A DNA stretch of 64,000 bases from Diaporthe sp. PMI_573. Its lineage: Eukaryota; Ascomycota; Sordariomycetes; Diaporthales; Diaporthaceae. Position 1 is the first letter of the stretch. Every line of letters starts with the position of its first letter. Made by a program: the position numbers and the translations under genes. The notes beneath the pieces were generated by a model. The model had not been told where the DNA came from. It did no database searches and saw nothing but the letters and a program-made list of their open reading frames with translations. This document shows, piece by piece, positions 19,115-30,859 of this stretch. The DNA lies in assembly GCA_021399435.1 (NCBI GenBank), contig JAJTUP010000027.1, positions 744,001-808,000 of the forward strand, given 5' to 3'.

Positions 19115-21025
19115 TCATGCCAACCTCCCAGGTCCTTGCTCATTTCTCCTCGTCCAGGCCTCATACTGGTTCCCACTCTCCTCATCACTGCCAGTCAGGA
19201 TCCCTTCACTACTAGCGTCACCATCATTCGCCCTCCACGTGGTGCTTGTTGTGACCAAGATTCCGCCTTTCTGGATACCATCCGGCGTCCTCAGCGTGTC
19301 ACTGAGAGAAATGACAGTAGTCGACCGCCCGTCCGCCTCGCCAAACTTGCAGGCCTCCTTGTCCCTCCCGAAGCTATACAGCTGATAATTGCCCGCGCCG
19401 ACAGCACCGCCCCCGCCAGCGCCACCGCCGTCGCTTTTCCTGCTACTTTTCCTAAACCTACGGAACCGAACTCCACTGTCCTTCGATTTCCCCTCGGAGG
19501 AGGGCGAAGACCCGTCGGACCCTACGAGACTGACTAGCCAAGGCAGATGGCGCCTCACAAAGGGCTTCAGCATCGCGAGGCAGTTGCACAGGATGCCGAT
19601 GTTGATCTCCACCGCAGACCAGACCGCGGCCGAGCCCTGCGTGTAGAGCACATCTGGGTTGTTGATCACTACAGCATTCAGAGTCAGTTTATCAAAGAAC
19701 CAAAGAAGTGGCTTCATGCCAATTACGGTGAGGAGTGAGCCACAAGGTAGCCACAGCCTGTTTCAATACCTGCAGCCCGTAAAGTCTTTGCTGTATGGGC
19801 TAAATATGGGGTATGCTTTTTCTTGAAGGGGTACTAAAGATTGTATCCAAAAGCTGCTTACTGGCGCGAACGTAGGCGATGCGAACGCAGGAGGCTATAA
19901 CCGCTCTATTTCGGGGGTTGTTCTTGTCAGCAAGTGGCGGGTAGAGACAAAGTGAGAGGATGAAACGGGTTCACGCACCCTGACCCAAGGCCGAGGATGC
20001 ACCCGACGGCCACTTTCTGCTTCCGCGGCATATTCAGGCCCCACAGCATTATTACAGGCATGAGGACCAGTACTCCATCGGTGGAGATATTCAGCACAGC
20101 CTGTGCCAGGGCTACATTGTTAAGGCAGGTGCTGCTGCCGACGTCAAGCGGGTTGCATGGCCCGGATAGGATGGCGGTAAAGACGATTGTGTCTTTATTT
20201 TTTGGTATCTCTGTGTTAGCCGTGTCTGACACATGCTTTTGGAACCGCGAGTGATAAGTCACTGTGTCAGAAGGCGGTCCTGTACGTACAGGTTGTGATG
20301 ACGAAGGCGATGACATATAGTGCCACGCGGAAGCCTGTGCTTGGGTTGATACGGTGGTAGAGAACGATCAGAGACAGCTTGGCTAGTGTTGGAGGCCAGA
20401 AGTAAGTCGCGCCGAGGAAGAAGAGTTTCTGTGTTTATAGGGTATGTCATTAATGATTGAGCATTCAAGACAAAAGCTGTGTGCAGAAGGAAGTTCATCG
20501 CGCTTGGCGGGACATTGGGAAATGTTCTTGTGTTGAGTCAAGAGGAGATAAAAGGGCGGTGATGGGATATATGTTCTCGCCTGGCCTGACTTACTTTCAT
20601 GTAGCATTGCAATTGCTCTTCGGTGACGCTCCATAGATGTTTCCCGAAGCCACATGGGAAGACCTTGAGCATGCCGACGAACGAAGCCAGGTAGACTGCC
20701 CACGAGGCGAATAGGAGGACTGTGTGATGATCGTGTCAGCTGGAAATCGCAGAGAGTGTTGCATGAACCTTCGGCCTTTGACAGAAGTCTACAAATTGAC
20801 GGGGGCGTTGTGAGATATTCGAGAGGAAAACGGTGACATACAAGCATCGAGGCCGAGTCGTCTTTGATTGAGGCAGGCTCCAGTGTAGAAGCGCAAAATG
20901 AGACCCACGGTTGCTAAAACAGAGGTCACAATATAGACGACCAGAATTCTGACTTGGAGTTCGGAGAAACCATCGAACTCTGGTGTCTCGCCCGCAGGAG
21001 CAGGCAGTATTCCGACCTTCGACAT
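19115..21025 (-). CDS. Pth11-like rhodopsin-domain integral membrane protein
   Basis: Six exons on the minus strand give 419 residues: 21025-20842, 20719-20595, 20428-20290, 20192-19979, 19905-19862 and 19668-19115. Each junction has a GT-AG pair and the phases agree. The N-terminus MSKVGILPAPAGETPE precedes the first membrane helix (VRILVVYIVTSVLATVGLIL). Further helices include LLLFASWAVYLASFVGML and VALYVIAFVITTYTIVFTA. The loop NPLDVGSSTCLNN and the seventh-helix region GSAAVWSAVEINIGILCNCL are signatures of the fungal rhodopsin-domain (SAT4/Pth11-like) family. The cytoplasmic tail has FVRRHLPWLVSL and a Gly-rich segment. These proteins sit in the plasma membrane and some sense surface or host cues; this ligand is unknown. 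It converges on the ZGRF1-like gene, with about 270 bp between stops. Confidence 0.85.
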
Positions 21026-22403
21026 TGTGACTCTTGGTGTTTTGACTTTGCGGGCGATCACTTCTGGGGCCAACCTGGCTGAGAAGGAAGGGAGGGAAAG
21101 ACTCTTCCACCGGGACAAAGCATGTTTTGAATCAAATGGCAGCCAGCTACGTACTTATCACGCCATACAAGTCTTCACGGAGTTTGATCTGCAGATTGTT
21201 CGAGACAGCTCGAGGAAAAGCAGTCTCGCGGGGGACATTGGCCATCATGCACGCGCCGGCCCTCACGCATCTGTTTGCCAACGGCTGTTGTGGCCCTTGG
21301 ACCCGTCATTTGGAGAGGCGGCTGTGGCGCGGCCGTCCAGCACGGCGGCGACCAGCATTCTCGTGCAACACACCATGAGAAAGTACCGTTTTGGTTGCTT
21401 CCGGAGAGTCACAGCGTCTCTGCGTGTCAAGTGTCGCTCTTGTGGTACACTAAGACGTAATGCTGGCAGAAGAAGCAAATTCAACAGGGGATCTGGACGA
21501 ACCCCAATGAACCCCCTTTGCCTGGAAGATGGAGGCGGAGGACGACGTGATGGATCCACGCCACTCGAACAAGCAGATCGTGCACGGTCCGCGCGTGCGA
21601 TTGATGAGCATACATTGGTTACTGTGGTATTCTTTCCACCTGTCATTCCTTGTCAGAATCCCTTGGCTAAAGCCACTTTACAACGGCCTCGAGCGTGCAG
21701 TAGACCACTTATCTTTGCTTTTCCCGTGGATCAATCCTCGGGGCCAATCCGGGTTCAGAGCTGACCGAGAGGCGTCTGCCAAATGGAAGTGGCAGCTCAA
21801 GTCGTGCATCGGGTAAGTTGGCTGCAGCTACGCGACAGGCATCTGATCATGACCAACCACGAGTGGGCGGGATCTCCCACACATACGATGCGATATGCAG
21901 GAGTTGCCAGTTGGACATCTGGCTGCTGTCAACATCCCTGACCAGCTTGAGCGAGTCCTGCATGTGTAGCTGTCAATGATGCCAATAGGCTTTCGCAGAC
22001 CGAGGTAACATGCTCCACCCACTGCACTATTTGATCCGAAGTTGTTGGCGCCATTTCATGTTGCTGGTTGGTGTTGGTCTGTGTTGGTCTGTGTTGGTCT
22101 GTGTTGGTGTCTGTGGAGGCATGCGATCGATCAAGATGTCGCTAATCTTTGCAACATGGAGTCGCTGAAGCTTGGCCCCCGAGCCATGCCAGTTCGGACG
22201 AATATGTGTGAGACTGTCAGGTGGGTGAGTCGCCAGACGTTCTTTCTTTTCTTTTTTTATCACTTTTCCATCACCCTCCTTTACCAGCCTCGATACCACA
22301 TCGTTTTCCTGGCAAAATCGGCAGTGGAACCCCGCAAGATTTGCTTCTCCTTCTCGAGCATAAGCCTATCACATTCTACAGCAGCCCCTCTTCACCCCAA
22401 AAC
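21026..22403. promoter_or_regulatory. divergent intergenic region (Pth11-like gene and APH-fold kinase gene)
   Basis: Nearly 1.4 kb with frames on both strands but no motif. It must hold both promoters. A CT-rich tract at 22230-22270 precedes the kinase gene, and a 10-bp minisatellite lies at 22071-22110. Confidence 0.4.
22071..22110. repeat. minisatellite, 10-bp unit GTGTTGGTCT x4
   Basis: Four tandem copies, the last with two changed bases. It lies about 300 bp upstream of the kinase ATG. Confidence 0.85.
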
Positions 22404-23669
22404 ATGTCGACTTCCGGCCATACCTCTGGTGGCGTCTCGGCCCCCAAGCGCCAGAGCCTCGAGTCCGCTGACGCCTTGCCCGTGGCGGTTGACGAGATCA
22501 CTCCAGACTGGCTGTCCAATATCCTCGGGGTGAGAATCGACGACTTGAAGATCCATGAGATCATCCATGGCTCAGGAACCAATGTACTCATCGAGGTGGC
22601 TTACTCCAAAAGCCAGAGCTCCTCCACGAGGCTCCCGCCCACCCGCCTCTGCATCAAGGGAGGCTTCAACCCCCAACTCCTTGAGGTGCTCCCTTCCCTC
22701 TTCGCCGTCTACCGCCTCGAGGCCCGGTTCTACCACCACATCGCGCCGCTGGTCTCAGGTCTCCGGCTCATCCCAACCCACTGGTGTGGCACCGACCCAC
22801 CCCACGCGAGGGGTCAGGGGATAGTGGTGATGAGTGACATCAAGGCGGCGGGCTACACATTCGGCGACCCGCTGCGCACGTGGCCGGTTGCGCGAGTGCG
22901 GGCCGGCCTCGTCCAGCTCGCGAAGCTGCACGCGCGCACATGGGGCGCCCGCGAGGCCGACTTCCCGGGCGTGCCGCGTGATTTCGGCATGCGCGACGTC
23001 ATCACGGGCATGATGAGCCCCGAGAATTGGGCGCTGCGGTTCGAAGACCCGGCCGTGCGGCCCCCGATACCCGAGGAGCTATGGGGCGACCGCGAGAGGG
23101 TGGTCCGCGGGCTGCAGGCGCTGTGGGCGAACGCAGACCCGAGGATGGTGTGTGTGGTGCATGGTGACACTCAGGTCGGGAACACCTATATCGATGCAGA
23201 CGGGCAGCCTGGGTTCTTGGACTGGCAGTGCGTCCATGTGAACTCGGGTGTGCATGATGTGACTTATTTCATGACTGGGGCACTGACCATCAGGGAGCGG
23301 AGGGCTCATGAGAGGGGGCTGTTTGGCTTCTACCTGAGTGAGTTGCACAAGGCCGGTGCGCCCAAGTTCGAGGTCGAAGACATGTGGGATGTGAGTCAAT
23401 CCATAACCGGCGTCAACAATTCTGCCGTTTCGCCTGCGGAAGCCGTTGTGCCGACTGACCATCTTCAACAGGAATACCGCAAGTACCAAATGCAAGGCTT
23501 TGCCTGGGCTCTTGCTGGACCCATGATGCAGCCCAAGGAGGTCGTCGACGCCATCTCCCAGCGTCATTGTGCCGCCATCATGGACCACCGCAGCTTGGAA
23601 CTGCTCGAGTCACTCGCTGGAGTCAGGTCGGGGAAGAGAGTCAGACAGGAAGTCCGGAGTCGTTTGTAG
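22404..23669 (+). CDS. aminoglycoside-phosphotransferase-fold small-molecule kinase (EcKL/CHK-like)
   Basis: Two exons, 22404-23390 and 23472-23669, give 394 residues. The start is the ATG MSTSGHTSGG; the frame upstream lacks ATG. The 81-nt intron (GTGAGT to CAACAG) is in frame. Visible kinase features are LCIKGGF (K85, ATP-binding lysine), YRLEARFY (E107), the catalytic loop VVHGDTQVGN (H253, D255, N260) and the metal-binding FLDWQ (D273). These match the APH/choline-kinase fold, close to the CHK kinase-like (ecdysteroid kinase-like) group that phosphorylates small alcohols. The substrate is unknown. A cytosolic location is likely because there is no signal or membrane helix. All catalytic residues are intact. 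Confidence 0.82.
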   Translation: MSTSGHTSGGVSAPKRQSLESADALPVAVDEITPDWLSNILGVRIDDLKIHEIIHGSGTNVLIEVAYSKSQSSSTRLPPTRLCIKGGFNPQLLEVLPSLFAVYRLEARFYHHIAPLVSGLRLIPTHWCGTDPPHARGQGIVVMSDIKAAGYTFGDPLRTWPVARVRAGLVQLAKLHARTWGAREADFPGVPRDFGMRDVITGMMSPENWALRFEDPAVRPPIPEELWGDRERVVRGLQALWANADPRMVCVVHGDTQVGNTYIDADGQPGFLDWQCVHVNSGVHDVTYFMTGALTIRERRAHERGLFGFYLSELHKAGAPKFEVEDMWDVSQSITGVNNSAVSPAEAVVPTDHLQQEYRKYQMQGFAWALAGPMMQPKEVVDAISQRHCAAIMDHRSLELLESLAGVRSGKRVRQEVRSRL

Positions 23670-24856
23670 GAAAGCAAACCCCTCCGCAGAAACACCTTCA
23701 CAAGAGGGACCAACTGGAATAGCCAGCTTTGCGCTCAAGCTCAATTAGGAGCATCGAGAGCGCATGTTGCAGTATTGGACGGGTTCTTTTTGGCAATGAA
23801 CTTGACCTTGCAAGCTGTGTGTGCATTTTCTCACAAATGAAGGAAGACCACGCTGACTTAAGCTGCGTTGCCGTGTACTCGGGCGTCATTTAGCCGTTCC
23901 CATCTGGGTCAATTGGGACACATCAAACATCGTCTCCACCAGTGGGATCATTCTGGGTGATCGCGCCCATGGCGTGGGGTGATTGGACTTCGCAACAGAT
24001 ATCCAGGCGATTTCAGGAAGTTGTATGAGTTTGAGTGTACTAATGCACGCTCCTCGTGGCTGATATAGACAGGGATTGAAGAATATGATGTGCGGCTGAC
24101 AGCAATAAGACGCCTCCGAGTTCTGTGGGGGGCAGCTGCAGGTAAGATTCATAGCATCGAAACAGTGTGAGGTCTTGGTAGAATATTGCTAATTTTCCAC
24201 GTGTCGTATGGTTCGTGTTAGACGCTTCGCAGAAATGGCAAGCAGCATTAAGTGTTCCTCGTCAGCAGGTGTCAGGTGTAGGCACGCTGGTTGTGATTTC
24301 TCATCATCAAAGTGTCGAGATCGAAAGTCCGGGGTCCTGTGTAGGGTACAGGGATGGCACTGAACCAAAGCAAGCTCGTTCGATGCTCAGCCAACACTTC
24401 GGTATGGTTGTCATTTGTGAAAAGCGATACCGAAACATGGGGAGACTCACCCCTGGTTGGGGCGAAGACTGGCTGCCAAGTTGGCCCGGGTCATCTTCAG
24501 CTTTAGGAGAAAAAGCTTTCTAATTTTACTATGAGGGCCGCAGCTCTAGAGAGCAGGTTCGAAGGTAAACAGATAGATTATTCTGAACTCGTCGTACAAG
24601 CGGGACGTTGGTGTTAACTGTTAACGAGCGCCACCGCCGAAGCCAGATTAGGGCTGAGCGCCCACAGGGGTGTGCCCCTCAGTGGGTCCAGCCTTGCCGC
24701 CAGGCCAATCCTTGTCTAGTACAGTGGATGCCTCTAGACCACGCGGCGTGGGCATGACACTTCGCGCCGACCTCTTAATCGCTGCTAATCCACCCCTCAT
24801 CATTTCCATCCTCCTTCATCCATAAAACAAACGTCCTCGCGCTTGGTTTCATCGCC
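23670..24856. other. intergenic, no gene seen
   Basis: Nearly 1.2 kb between the kinase gene and the DUF7924-like gene. Short frames on both strands lack motifs. The promoter of the downstream gene should lie near 24600-24850. Confidence 0.4.
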
Positions 24857-26534
24857 ATGGCACGCACTCGAGCTCAAGCACACGCCGACCAGCGCGCCTG
24901 GCAGAACACAACTCCCCGTCCCCAAGGTACTGGTCGTGTCACGCCCATTGATCAACAGCTAATCGTCAGCAGGAGAGAAACAACAGAGCAGGATACGCAA
25001 GAACACCCGCCAGAAAGGGCGAAACCCGGGCAAGCGGATTCGATAGGTCTCGTTGGCGCCTCCTACGAAGACAAGACGAAACGAGCCCTCCCCGACCTCT
25101 CCGACCTCGGCGCAACCAGCGCCAGAGTCGAATACAGCCCCTCAGACGACGAATCGAAAGCGATCCCGCGACGACCAAGACAATCGGGAAGATAGTCACG
25201 ACTCAAAGCGACCACGAACATCTGCCTGTTTTTACGGGCTCGTACACGACGAGGACAAGACGGCGAACCACGAGCTTGATCCTGTAGCGCACTGGGCAAG
25301 AGAAGGACGCTGGCCGCGAGAATACTTCGATCAGCAACCCGACATGGAACGTCTCCTTGCAAGGAAGAAATCCTCTTCTTCACTCAGCCGGAAACTATCC
25401 GGATCTGGCTCAGCTGCATCCGTGACGCCGAGTGATCAGAGGCCAAGGGAGGAAAAGACTGCACCATACCGCGATCCACGATACAGGACACTGCTTGAGA
25501 CGAAGGGAAGCTTCATGGACGAGTCACCGTCAGGAATCGCAGACGAAAGCAAAACCACGAATGCCACCCTGCTGACCTCTCAGCAAACTATCCCGAAGGA
25601 CTCTCTATTTCGTGACGATCTATTCAAAGCAACCTGCCGCAAGGTCGCTGGCAAGAATGAAGCAAGTGTGATTCGGGATATCACACCTTTGATTGTCCCC
25701 TCGGCAGAGAACCTCGCTACGTATGGCGCAAGCGAGCTTGATTGTCTGATCGAGAGTGTCAACGAAGGATGGAACAACTCTATTCCGCTCACCAGCACCC
25801 GCCCGCAGCCCGACTACTCTGTGGGATTCAGACGGGATGCGTTTACTGACGACCAGCTCGAAAAGCTTTCACCGTTCATCGGCAACTTCATTGCTGGGGA
25901 CCAGTCGTTCTTTATGGCGACGTATCTGATGCACTTTCCCTTCTTGACGTGTGAAGTCCAGTGCGGCGCAGCAGCTCTTGACATCGCGGATCGTCAGAAC
26001 GCCCACAGCGGGACACTTGCCGTGAGAGCTACCGTCGAGCTATTTCGGCTTGTGAAGCGCGAGGAGGAAGTCCACCGCCAAATTCTCGCCTTCTCCATCT
26101 CACACGATCATCGACTTGTCAGAATCTACGGTCACTATCCCGTGATAGATGGCAAAAACACGAAGTACTACCGCTACCCGATTCGTACATTCGACTTTAC
26201 CGAGCTTGACGGCAAGGAGAAGTGGACGGCGTATCAATTCACAAAGAACATCTACGCTGTTTGGATGCCAACGCACTTCACCAGAATTTGTTCAGCCATC
26301 GACCAGTTACCGTCACACTTGGATTTCGATGTCACATCGCTTCCGGAAACCGGCCTCTCCCAAGAGCTTGAGTGCTATCAACTCTCGCAGTCGCATGTTG
26401 ACTCTAACCCGGCGACCAACAAACAAGGCAGCCAGCCTGGTTCTTCGGATGGACGACAGACGACTCCAGACACTTCCCTTACAAGCTCGGCGTCAGTAAA
26501 GAAGGCAAAGAGGTCACAGGGGAGGAAGCACTAG
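24857..26534 (+). pseudogene. DUF7924-like protein, frame broken near 25050-25160
   Basis: The N-terminus MARTRAQAHADQRAW starts at the ATG at 24857 and stays open to 25195. The rest of the protein is in another frame, open from 25047 to 26534 but without an ATG at its head. The second frame has RKRSRDDQDN, then PDYSVGFRRDAFTDDQLEKL, FLTCEVQCGAAALDIADRQN and HRLVRIYGHYPVIDGKNTKY, typical of the widespread fungal DUF7924 family. No splice pair of plausible length restores the frame, so a one-base shift (mutation or assembly error) is likely. PD followed by a later E-x-K suggests a PD-(D/E)XK nuclease fold. Here the putative E-x-K reads E-V-Q, one base from Lys, which would disable such a site. 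The function of the family is unknown to me. Confidence 0.65.
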
Positions 26535-26807
26535 GATTCCTGTAAGCTTATAGATATTTGTACATTGCTTTCGGACGAATTGAAGTCAGCAATCGTAGCT
26601 CGGCCGTGTGTTGTATGGTTGCTGTTAAAAACATGAACCGGGGCCTCTGTTCACGCCGATTGCCGTCACCGGCAACTCGCTGTTGGTGTCGATCAGCTTG
26701 GCGGCCTCAAAGCCAAGCAGCAGCAATCGTCAAATACGGTCCCCGCAATCCCGTGATGCACCCTCGCTTTGCCGATTACCGCGCTGGCAAAACCCTCCTC
26801 CGTTGCA

Positions 26808-27500
26808 TCAGTCTGGGAAACTCCCTCGGTCCGACGCACCACCCCTGAGTCGTAGCCTAGTTGGTGGACTTATTCCCATGTAACACACTTGGCATTGCCT
26901 CAGGGAACACCACCATTCCAACATGCCAGAAAGCTGTACCTCGAACGTTGAGAGGCCGACGTTCAGTTTTGGTTCTGAAAGTTCCAAGATGGACATAAAC
27001 GACCTGTGGTCGTCTTTGGAGAAGCCGAGCCAAAAGCTCTGATGGCTGCCTATTTGGAGAAGACTTCCTAAGCAATCCAGACGGATCTGTCCCACGGAGG
27101 ACTGACGACCCCCAGGAAACTGCAGCAGCAAACCGATGGTGCGCCGTCTGCCACGCACGGAGCGCTGGCACGGCATGATTATATAAAAACCATTAATGAT
27201 GGCTGCGGAGTAGAAATAAGACTCCTCATGGGGGTTATCGGCAACCTGCTCGGTGAGGCTGTTGGCGGCTGGAGCATGCTTGGAACCCCAAGTTTGGACT
27301 GGATCCACGAATCGAACGCCAGCGAGAGTCAGCAGAAATAATATGGGATAGAGGCAAGAGTCCACCACTAGCTTCTGGACTTCAGGGCGCAAAGGCCCTT
27401 GTCTGATTCGACGTCGGCCTGCGATCGCGAGGTTGCGGTGCGTTATTCGGCGTTGTAGCAGTAGGTACGGTATCAAAGCAAAACGAAGTACCTGCCGCAT
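26808..27500 (-). CDS. unrecognised ORF with hydrophobic segment
   Basis: 230 residues from the ATG at 27500. A basic N-terminal part (QRRITHRNLAIAGRRRIRQG) is followed by a hydrophobic stretch (LYPILFLLTLAGVRFVD). The rest lacks a recognisable domain. A distant similarity of the middle part to 7-helix receptors is too weak to claim. It lies between two broken accessory genes and may be a remnant or spurious. Confidence 0.22.
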   Translation of the reverse strand: MRQVLRFALIPYLLLQRRITHRNLAIAGRRRIRQGPLRPEVQKLVVDSCLYPILFLLTLAGVRFVDPVQTWGSKHAPAANSLTEQVADNPHEESYFYSAAIINGFYIIMPCQRSVRGRRRTIGLLLQFPGGRQSSVGQIRLDCLGSLLQIGSHQSFWLGFSKDDHRSFMSILELSEPKLNVGLSTFEVQLSGMLEWWCSLRQCQVCYMGISPPTRLRLRGGASDRGSFPD

Positions 27501-27572
27501 GGAAGTGTCAATAGCGCCGTCTCTGGAAGTGTCATTGTCGCAGGTTAATAGAAATGATTACTCACCCAAACA

Positions 27573-27951
27573 TCACCGGGGCTGACCAACAATCTGCTTC
27601 AAAATGTGGTCTCGATGTATTTCTGGATTGCCCGTTGAATCCACGACGATAGCTTTGCGCTTCTGCACGAGCATGGCATGCCGCGGCAGGGGGGCAATCG
27701 ACACCAGTCCGCTGACTCTTCATCGGGTCTCGCGAGCGCAACCTTTCATCCAGTAGGTCGATGTCCTCGACCTTACACTCGACGTACCAGTAGGTAAAAC
27801 CATGTTTTTCAGCGAGCGCGGATCCTTGATCGAGAATCTCTTGGAAGTTGCAGGTACTGTCGATGATGACATTCAGGCCTTGTTTCATAGCGTCCTCGGT
27901 GAATGACCATTGAAGATAATAGGCGCGTTTTGCTACTTCGTCAAATGCCAC
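27573..27951 (-). pseudogene. P-loop (AAA-type) small kinase fragment lacking its Walker A motif
   Basis: The frame from 27951 (no ATG) reads AFDEVAKRAYYLQWSFTEDA, GLNVIIDSTCNFQEILDQG, TYWYVECKVEDIDLLDERL and RDPMKSQRTGVDCPP. These are the middle blocks of a fungal ATP-binding P-loop kinase family. The N-terminal Walker A half is missing: the frame is cut by AT-rich sequence at about 27955-28020. Near 27650 the frame shifts, and another frame supplies KAIVVDSTGNPEIHRDHILK, the normal C-terminus, ending at a TGA (27573-27575). The loss of the ATP loop and the shift make it a pseudogene. Confidence 0.75.
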
Positions 27952-28738
27952 GTTGTTAAGTAGGCTTTTTAAGGCCTAATTTAATATTGTTTTAGGATAC
28001 TAACTACTAGAGCTAGGCTTATACCAATATTCCTCACTCGAGAGAAAACTAGATCCAAAGGCAATCTGGAGAGACGGGGAATTATCGGACGACCCGGGCT
28101 TCGATGTATTTCCGATAAGCTCTTGGTCGAACCTCCTCTCAGACGGTCTGAAACAATGACATCGCTTGGATGGGGCCGGCTAATCTGGAAGAAGACCTTG
28201 TCCTAAAAATATTCCGCAGTCATGCTTCTCGGAGATTACTTGGGATTTGTCCTTCCGCGTCGGCTGGGTCTGATGTGGAATATGGATTCCGACGGCATTT
28301 GGGTGCTGCATCCCAGGTTCAGCAGCGGGCTGGATGTTTTATGTACACTAGGGATCCCCCTCACCACCACAAACCCCCCCCACCCCGGCCAAAAAGTTTA
28401 GACCCTATCCCTAACGCTTATCTTTGCCGCCGAATCGGTGAACCCATATTGTTCCGGTGGGGTGGCCGTCGTGGGGCAGTGGCTGATAGTGGGCGCACCG
28501 CTCCGTAGGGCAGGTGCAATGTGGTTCTCGGCCGACTCAGGCAGTCAGAGAGCTAGGGGCCCCCTGTGGGCGGGTGGATCGGATCGCCCCTTCTAAACTT
28601 GAGAGTTGGATTAGTAAATCCGGAGGTTTGGGAATCAAGGCAGAGAGGGGCGGAGGGGTAGAGGGGCTGAAGGGGCCGGAAGGGGTGTGTGGGACATGGA
28701 AGCAAAATAGAAGGTGCCACACACAGTAGGTGCTATTA

Positions 28739-28833
28739 GGTGCTGGGTGCTGGGTGCTGGGTGCTGGGTACCAGGCGGGAGGAGGGGGTGGGAATGCCTG
28801 CACAACTCTCACAACTCTCACAACTCTCACAAC
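28739..28833. repeat. two short tandem repeats (TGCTGGG x4; CACAACTCT x3.6)
   Basis: The 7-bp unit runs 28739-28770 and the 9-bp unit runs 28801-28833. Both are perfect or nearly so. They create spurious repetitive frames on both strands. Confidence 0.85.
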
Positions 28834-29940
28834 ACCCTTCCTCCCTTCGCCATCATCACCGTCAACCCATCTCACTTCCTCGCATCCACCCACCACAGTC
28901 ATATCTGACAGACGGCCAGCGTGCGCAACAACAGACCCCATCCTTTTATCGTCCATGCATCCCATCCAATGGCGAGCCTCGGTCGCCACAGGACCAGGAC
29001 GAGGATGAGGACGAGGACGAGGCCGAGCTCAACGGCCCGCAGCCGCCAGTCGCGAACCGTTCCGCGGGAGCTACCTCGACGACAAGCGCCAGGCACTTGC
29101 AGACCCACCACCCGCTAGGTCCCCTTCATTACAGTAGAACCTGCAGTGGCCCCAACACAGTATGATGCGATGCGATGTGACGAGATGTGACGGGATCAGA
29201 CGGATTGCCTGTCTGGTACAACGCGGCAGGATGCACAACCCACCAACGCCACCAGCAAATCACCACATCGCACCATCGCGGCACAAAAGAAGTGGGCTCC
29301 TGGCGACAGGGCCGCCAACAAGGGCCAGCAAGAGCCTGAGGGGCCTGAGTTGCTGAGTCCACCGGCCGCCCGAGTGGGATCGGTTGTGTTTGTGTTTGTG
29401 CCCTGTGCTGATCCGGAAGAGAAGGGAAACGGCATCACCGAGCCTCGCGGCCGGCGCTGCCCCATGCACGTCGGCCCAAGTCGCTCCTTTTCGCTGCGTG
29501 ATAATCATTTGAGGGACCCGTCGCTGCGACAAAATTCTCCGTAGGCTGCAATTTGGGGCTCTCCCATCCCCTCATTCTGGGCACCCCGGGCTGTGCAGTG
29601 GCTTGACCGTTGTGCTCTCAGCCTCTTGGGAGTTGGACTTGAACTGGAGTCGGGGGTCGGGGTCGGGAACTCGTCGCGGCAGCACCCAGAGGGCCGTGGA
29701 AACACGCGTTTCCCGGTGGCCTGGTTCGTCTCGTCGATCACCAGATCAGCCGAACCTGCCCTTCCTCCACAATCTTCTCCCCTCGGCCCTCTTGGCCCGG
29801 GTCCTGTCTTGGTTCGTGCCGGGGGGTGGGTGGTCTGGTGGTGCAAACAGATCGCTGGCAGGGCCAGCCTGTTTGAAACATCGCGGCTGGCGAGCGACTG
29901 GAAAGATGAGACGAACATCGCCCTACAAGCCAAAACCTCC

Positions 29941-29977
29941 CGTCCCGTCCCGTCTCGTCTCGTCTCGTCTCGTCTCG
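29941..29977. repeat. CGTCT pentanucleotide repeat
   Basis: Seven or so tandem pentamers, the first two reading CGTCC. A CCCTG repeat of similar length lies at 30373-30397. Confidence 0.8.
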
Positions 29978-30859
29978 CTGACGCTGGCGCTGACGCCGTC
30001 GCTGGCGCTGGCGCTGACAGCTGACAGCTGCCGGTGCCCTGCAACATGTTCTCTGCCTGTCTCGCACTCAACGGCATGGCCCCTGAACCTCCACAGGGAG
30101 ACTCGAGCTCAAGCCGTCGCCTGCACCGGGCCAGCAGCCAGCTCGCCTCCTATTGGGCGGCTTGGTGCAGAGCGCCATTGTTTCGAAACACTTGATGGCA
30201 GCGGTGATGCTCCTGGGCGCGTTTCAGGTGCTGCGATCCACCTCACAAATTCGACGATTCCACCTTTCAGCTTCGGGAACAACGTTGGCAGGGAACCCCC
30301 CCATCTCCGCAACCTGCAATGACACTCATGAGATCAGAGGTGACCCTGCTGCCTCGTTGCTTGCCCAAACTGCCCCCTGCCCTGCCCTGCCCTGCCCATC
30401 CGCGCAGTTCAACTTTTTCTCTCCTTGGGTTCTGGCCAGTGCCTCCGACAATGACTTCCAAAAAGTAATACATCCTCAAACAACAAGGCCGGTCAGTCCA
30501 GGTCCAATTTCACTTCTCTCCAGCTGGCCTGACTCGCGGTTGCGCCTCGACTCCCGGAAGCAGCTCGCGCGAGTTTGTTTTATCACGAGCCACGACAGGA
30601 CACAGCCTCCAGTCTCTTTTCACCAGCGGTGATCGGGCTAGGTCTCACTGGTTTGAGCTCTTTTATCACCATTTCATTTCTTCCGACCAAGCTTGACAGG
30701 TACATGTCATCGCGCCCACCCGCACAGTCGTCATCCCTCGGCTATTTGCTCCAGCAATCAGGCCCTCTGGTCACCGCGCCAGCCCTCGACCGTTCACGAC
30801 CGCCGACCACGCCCGACGGTCCTATTTAACCTTGATTTCTGTCCGGCATTGGAGCGCAG

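Larger units (their letters stand above)
27952..30859. other. gene-poor GC-rich interval upstream of the C2H2 regulator
   Basis: About 2.9 kb without a convincing gene. 27955-28020 is AT-rich debris. From 28370 on, many long frames overlap on both strands, the usual effect of GC-rich low-complexity DNA. Tandem repeats are at 28739-28770, 28801-28833, 29941-29977 and 30373-30397. The interval may contain a long leader and promoter for the gene at 30860. Confidence 0.4.

Noticed and set aside
21027..21764. 245-codon plus-strand frame upstream of the APH-fold kinase
   Set aside because: No motif; it overlaps the first exon and promoter of the Pth11-like gene.
23886..24152. 88-codon minus-strand frame with several cysteines
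   Set aside because: No signal peptide, no conserved spacing of cysteines and no neighbouring support.
28537..30322. Several overlapping frames of 100-240 codons on both strands
   Set aside because: Produced by GC-rich tandem repeats; compositions are biased and no domain is visible.
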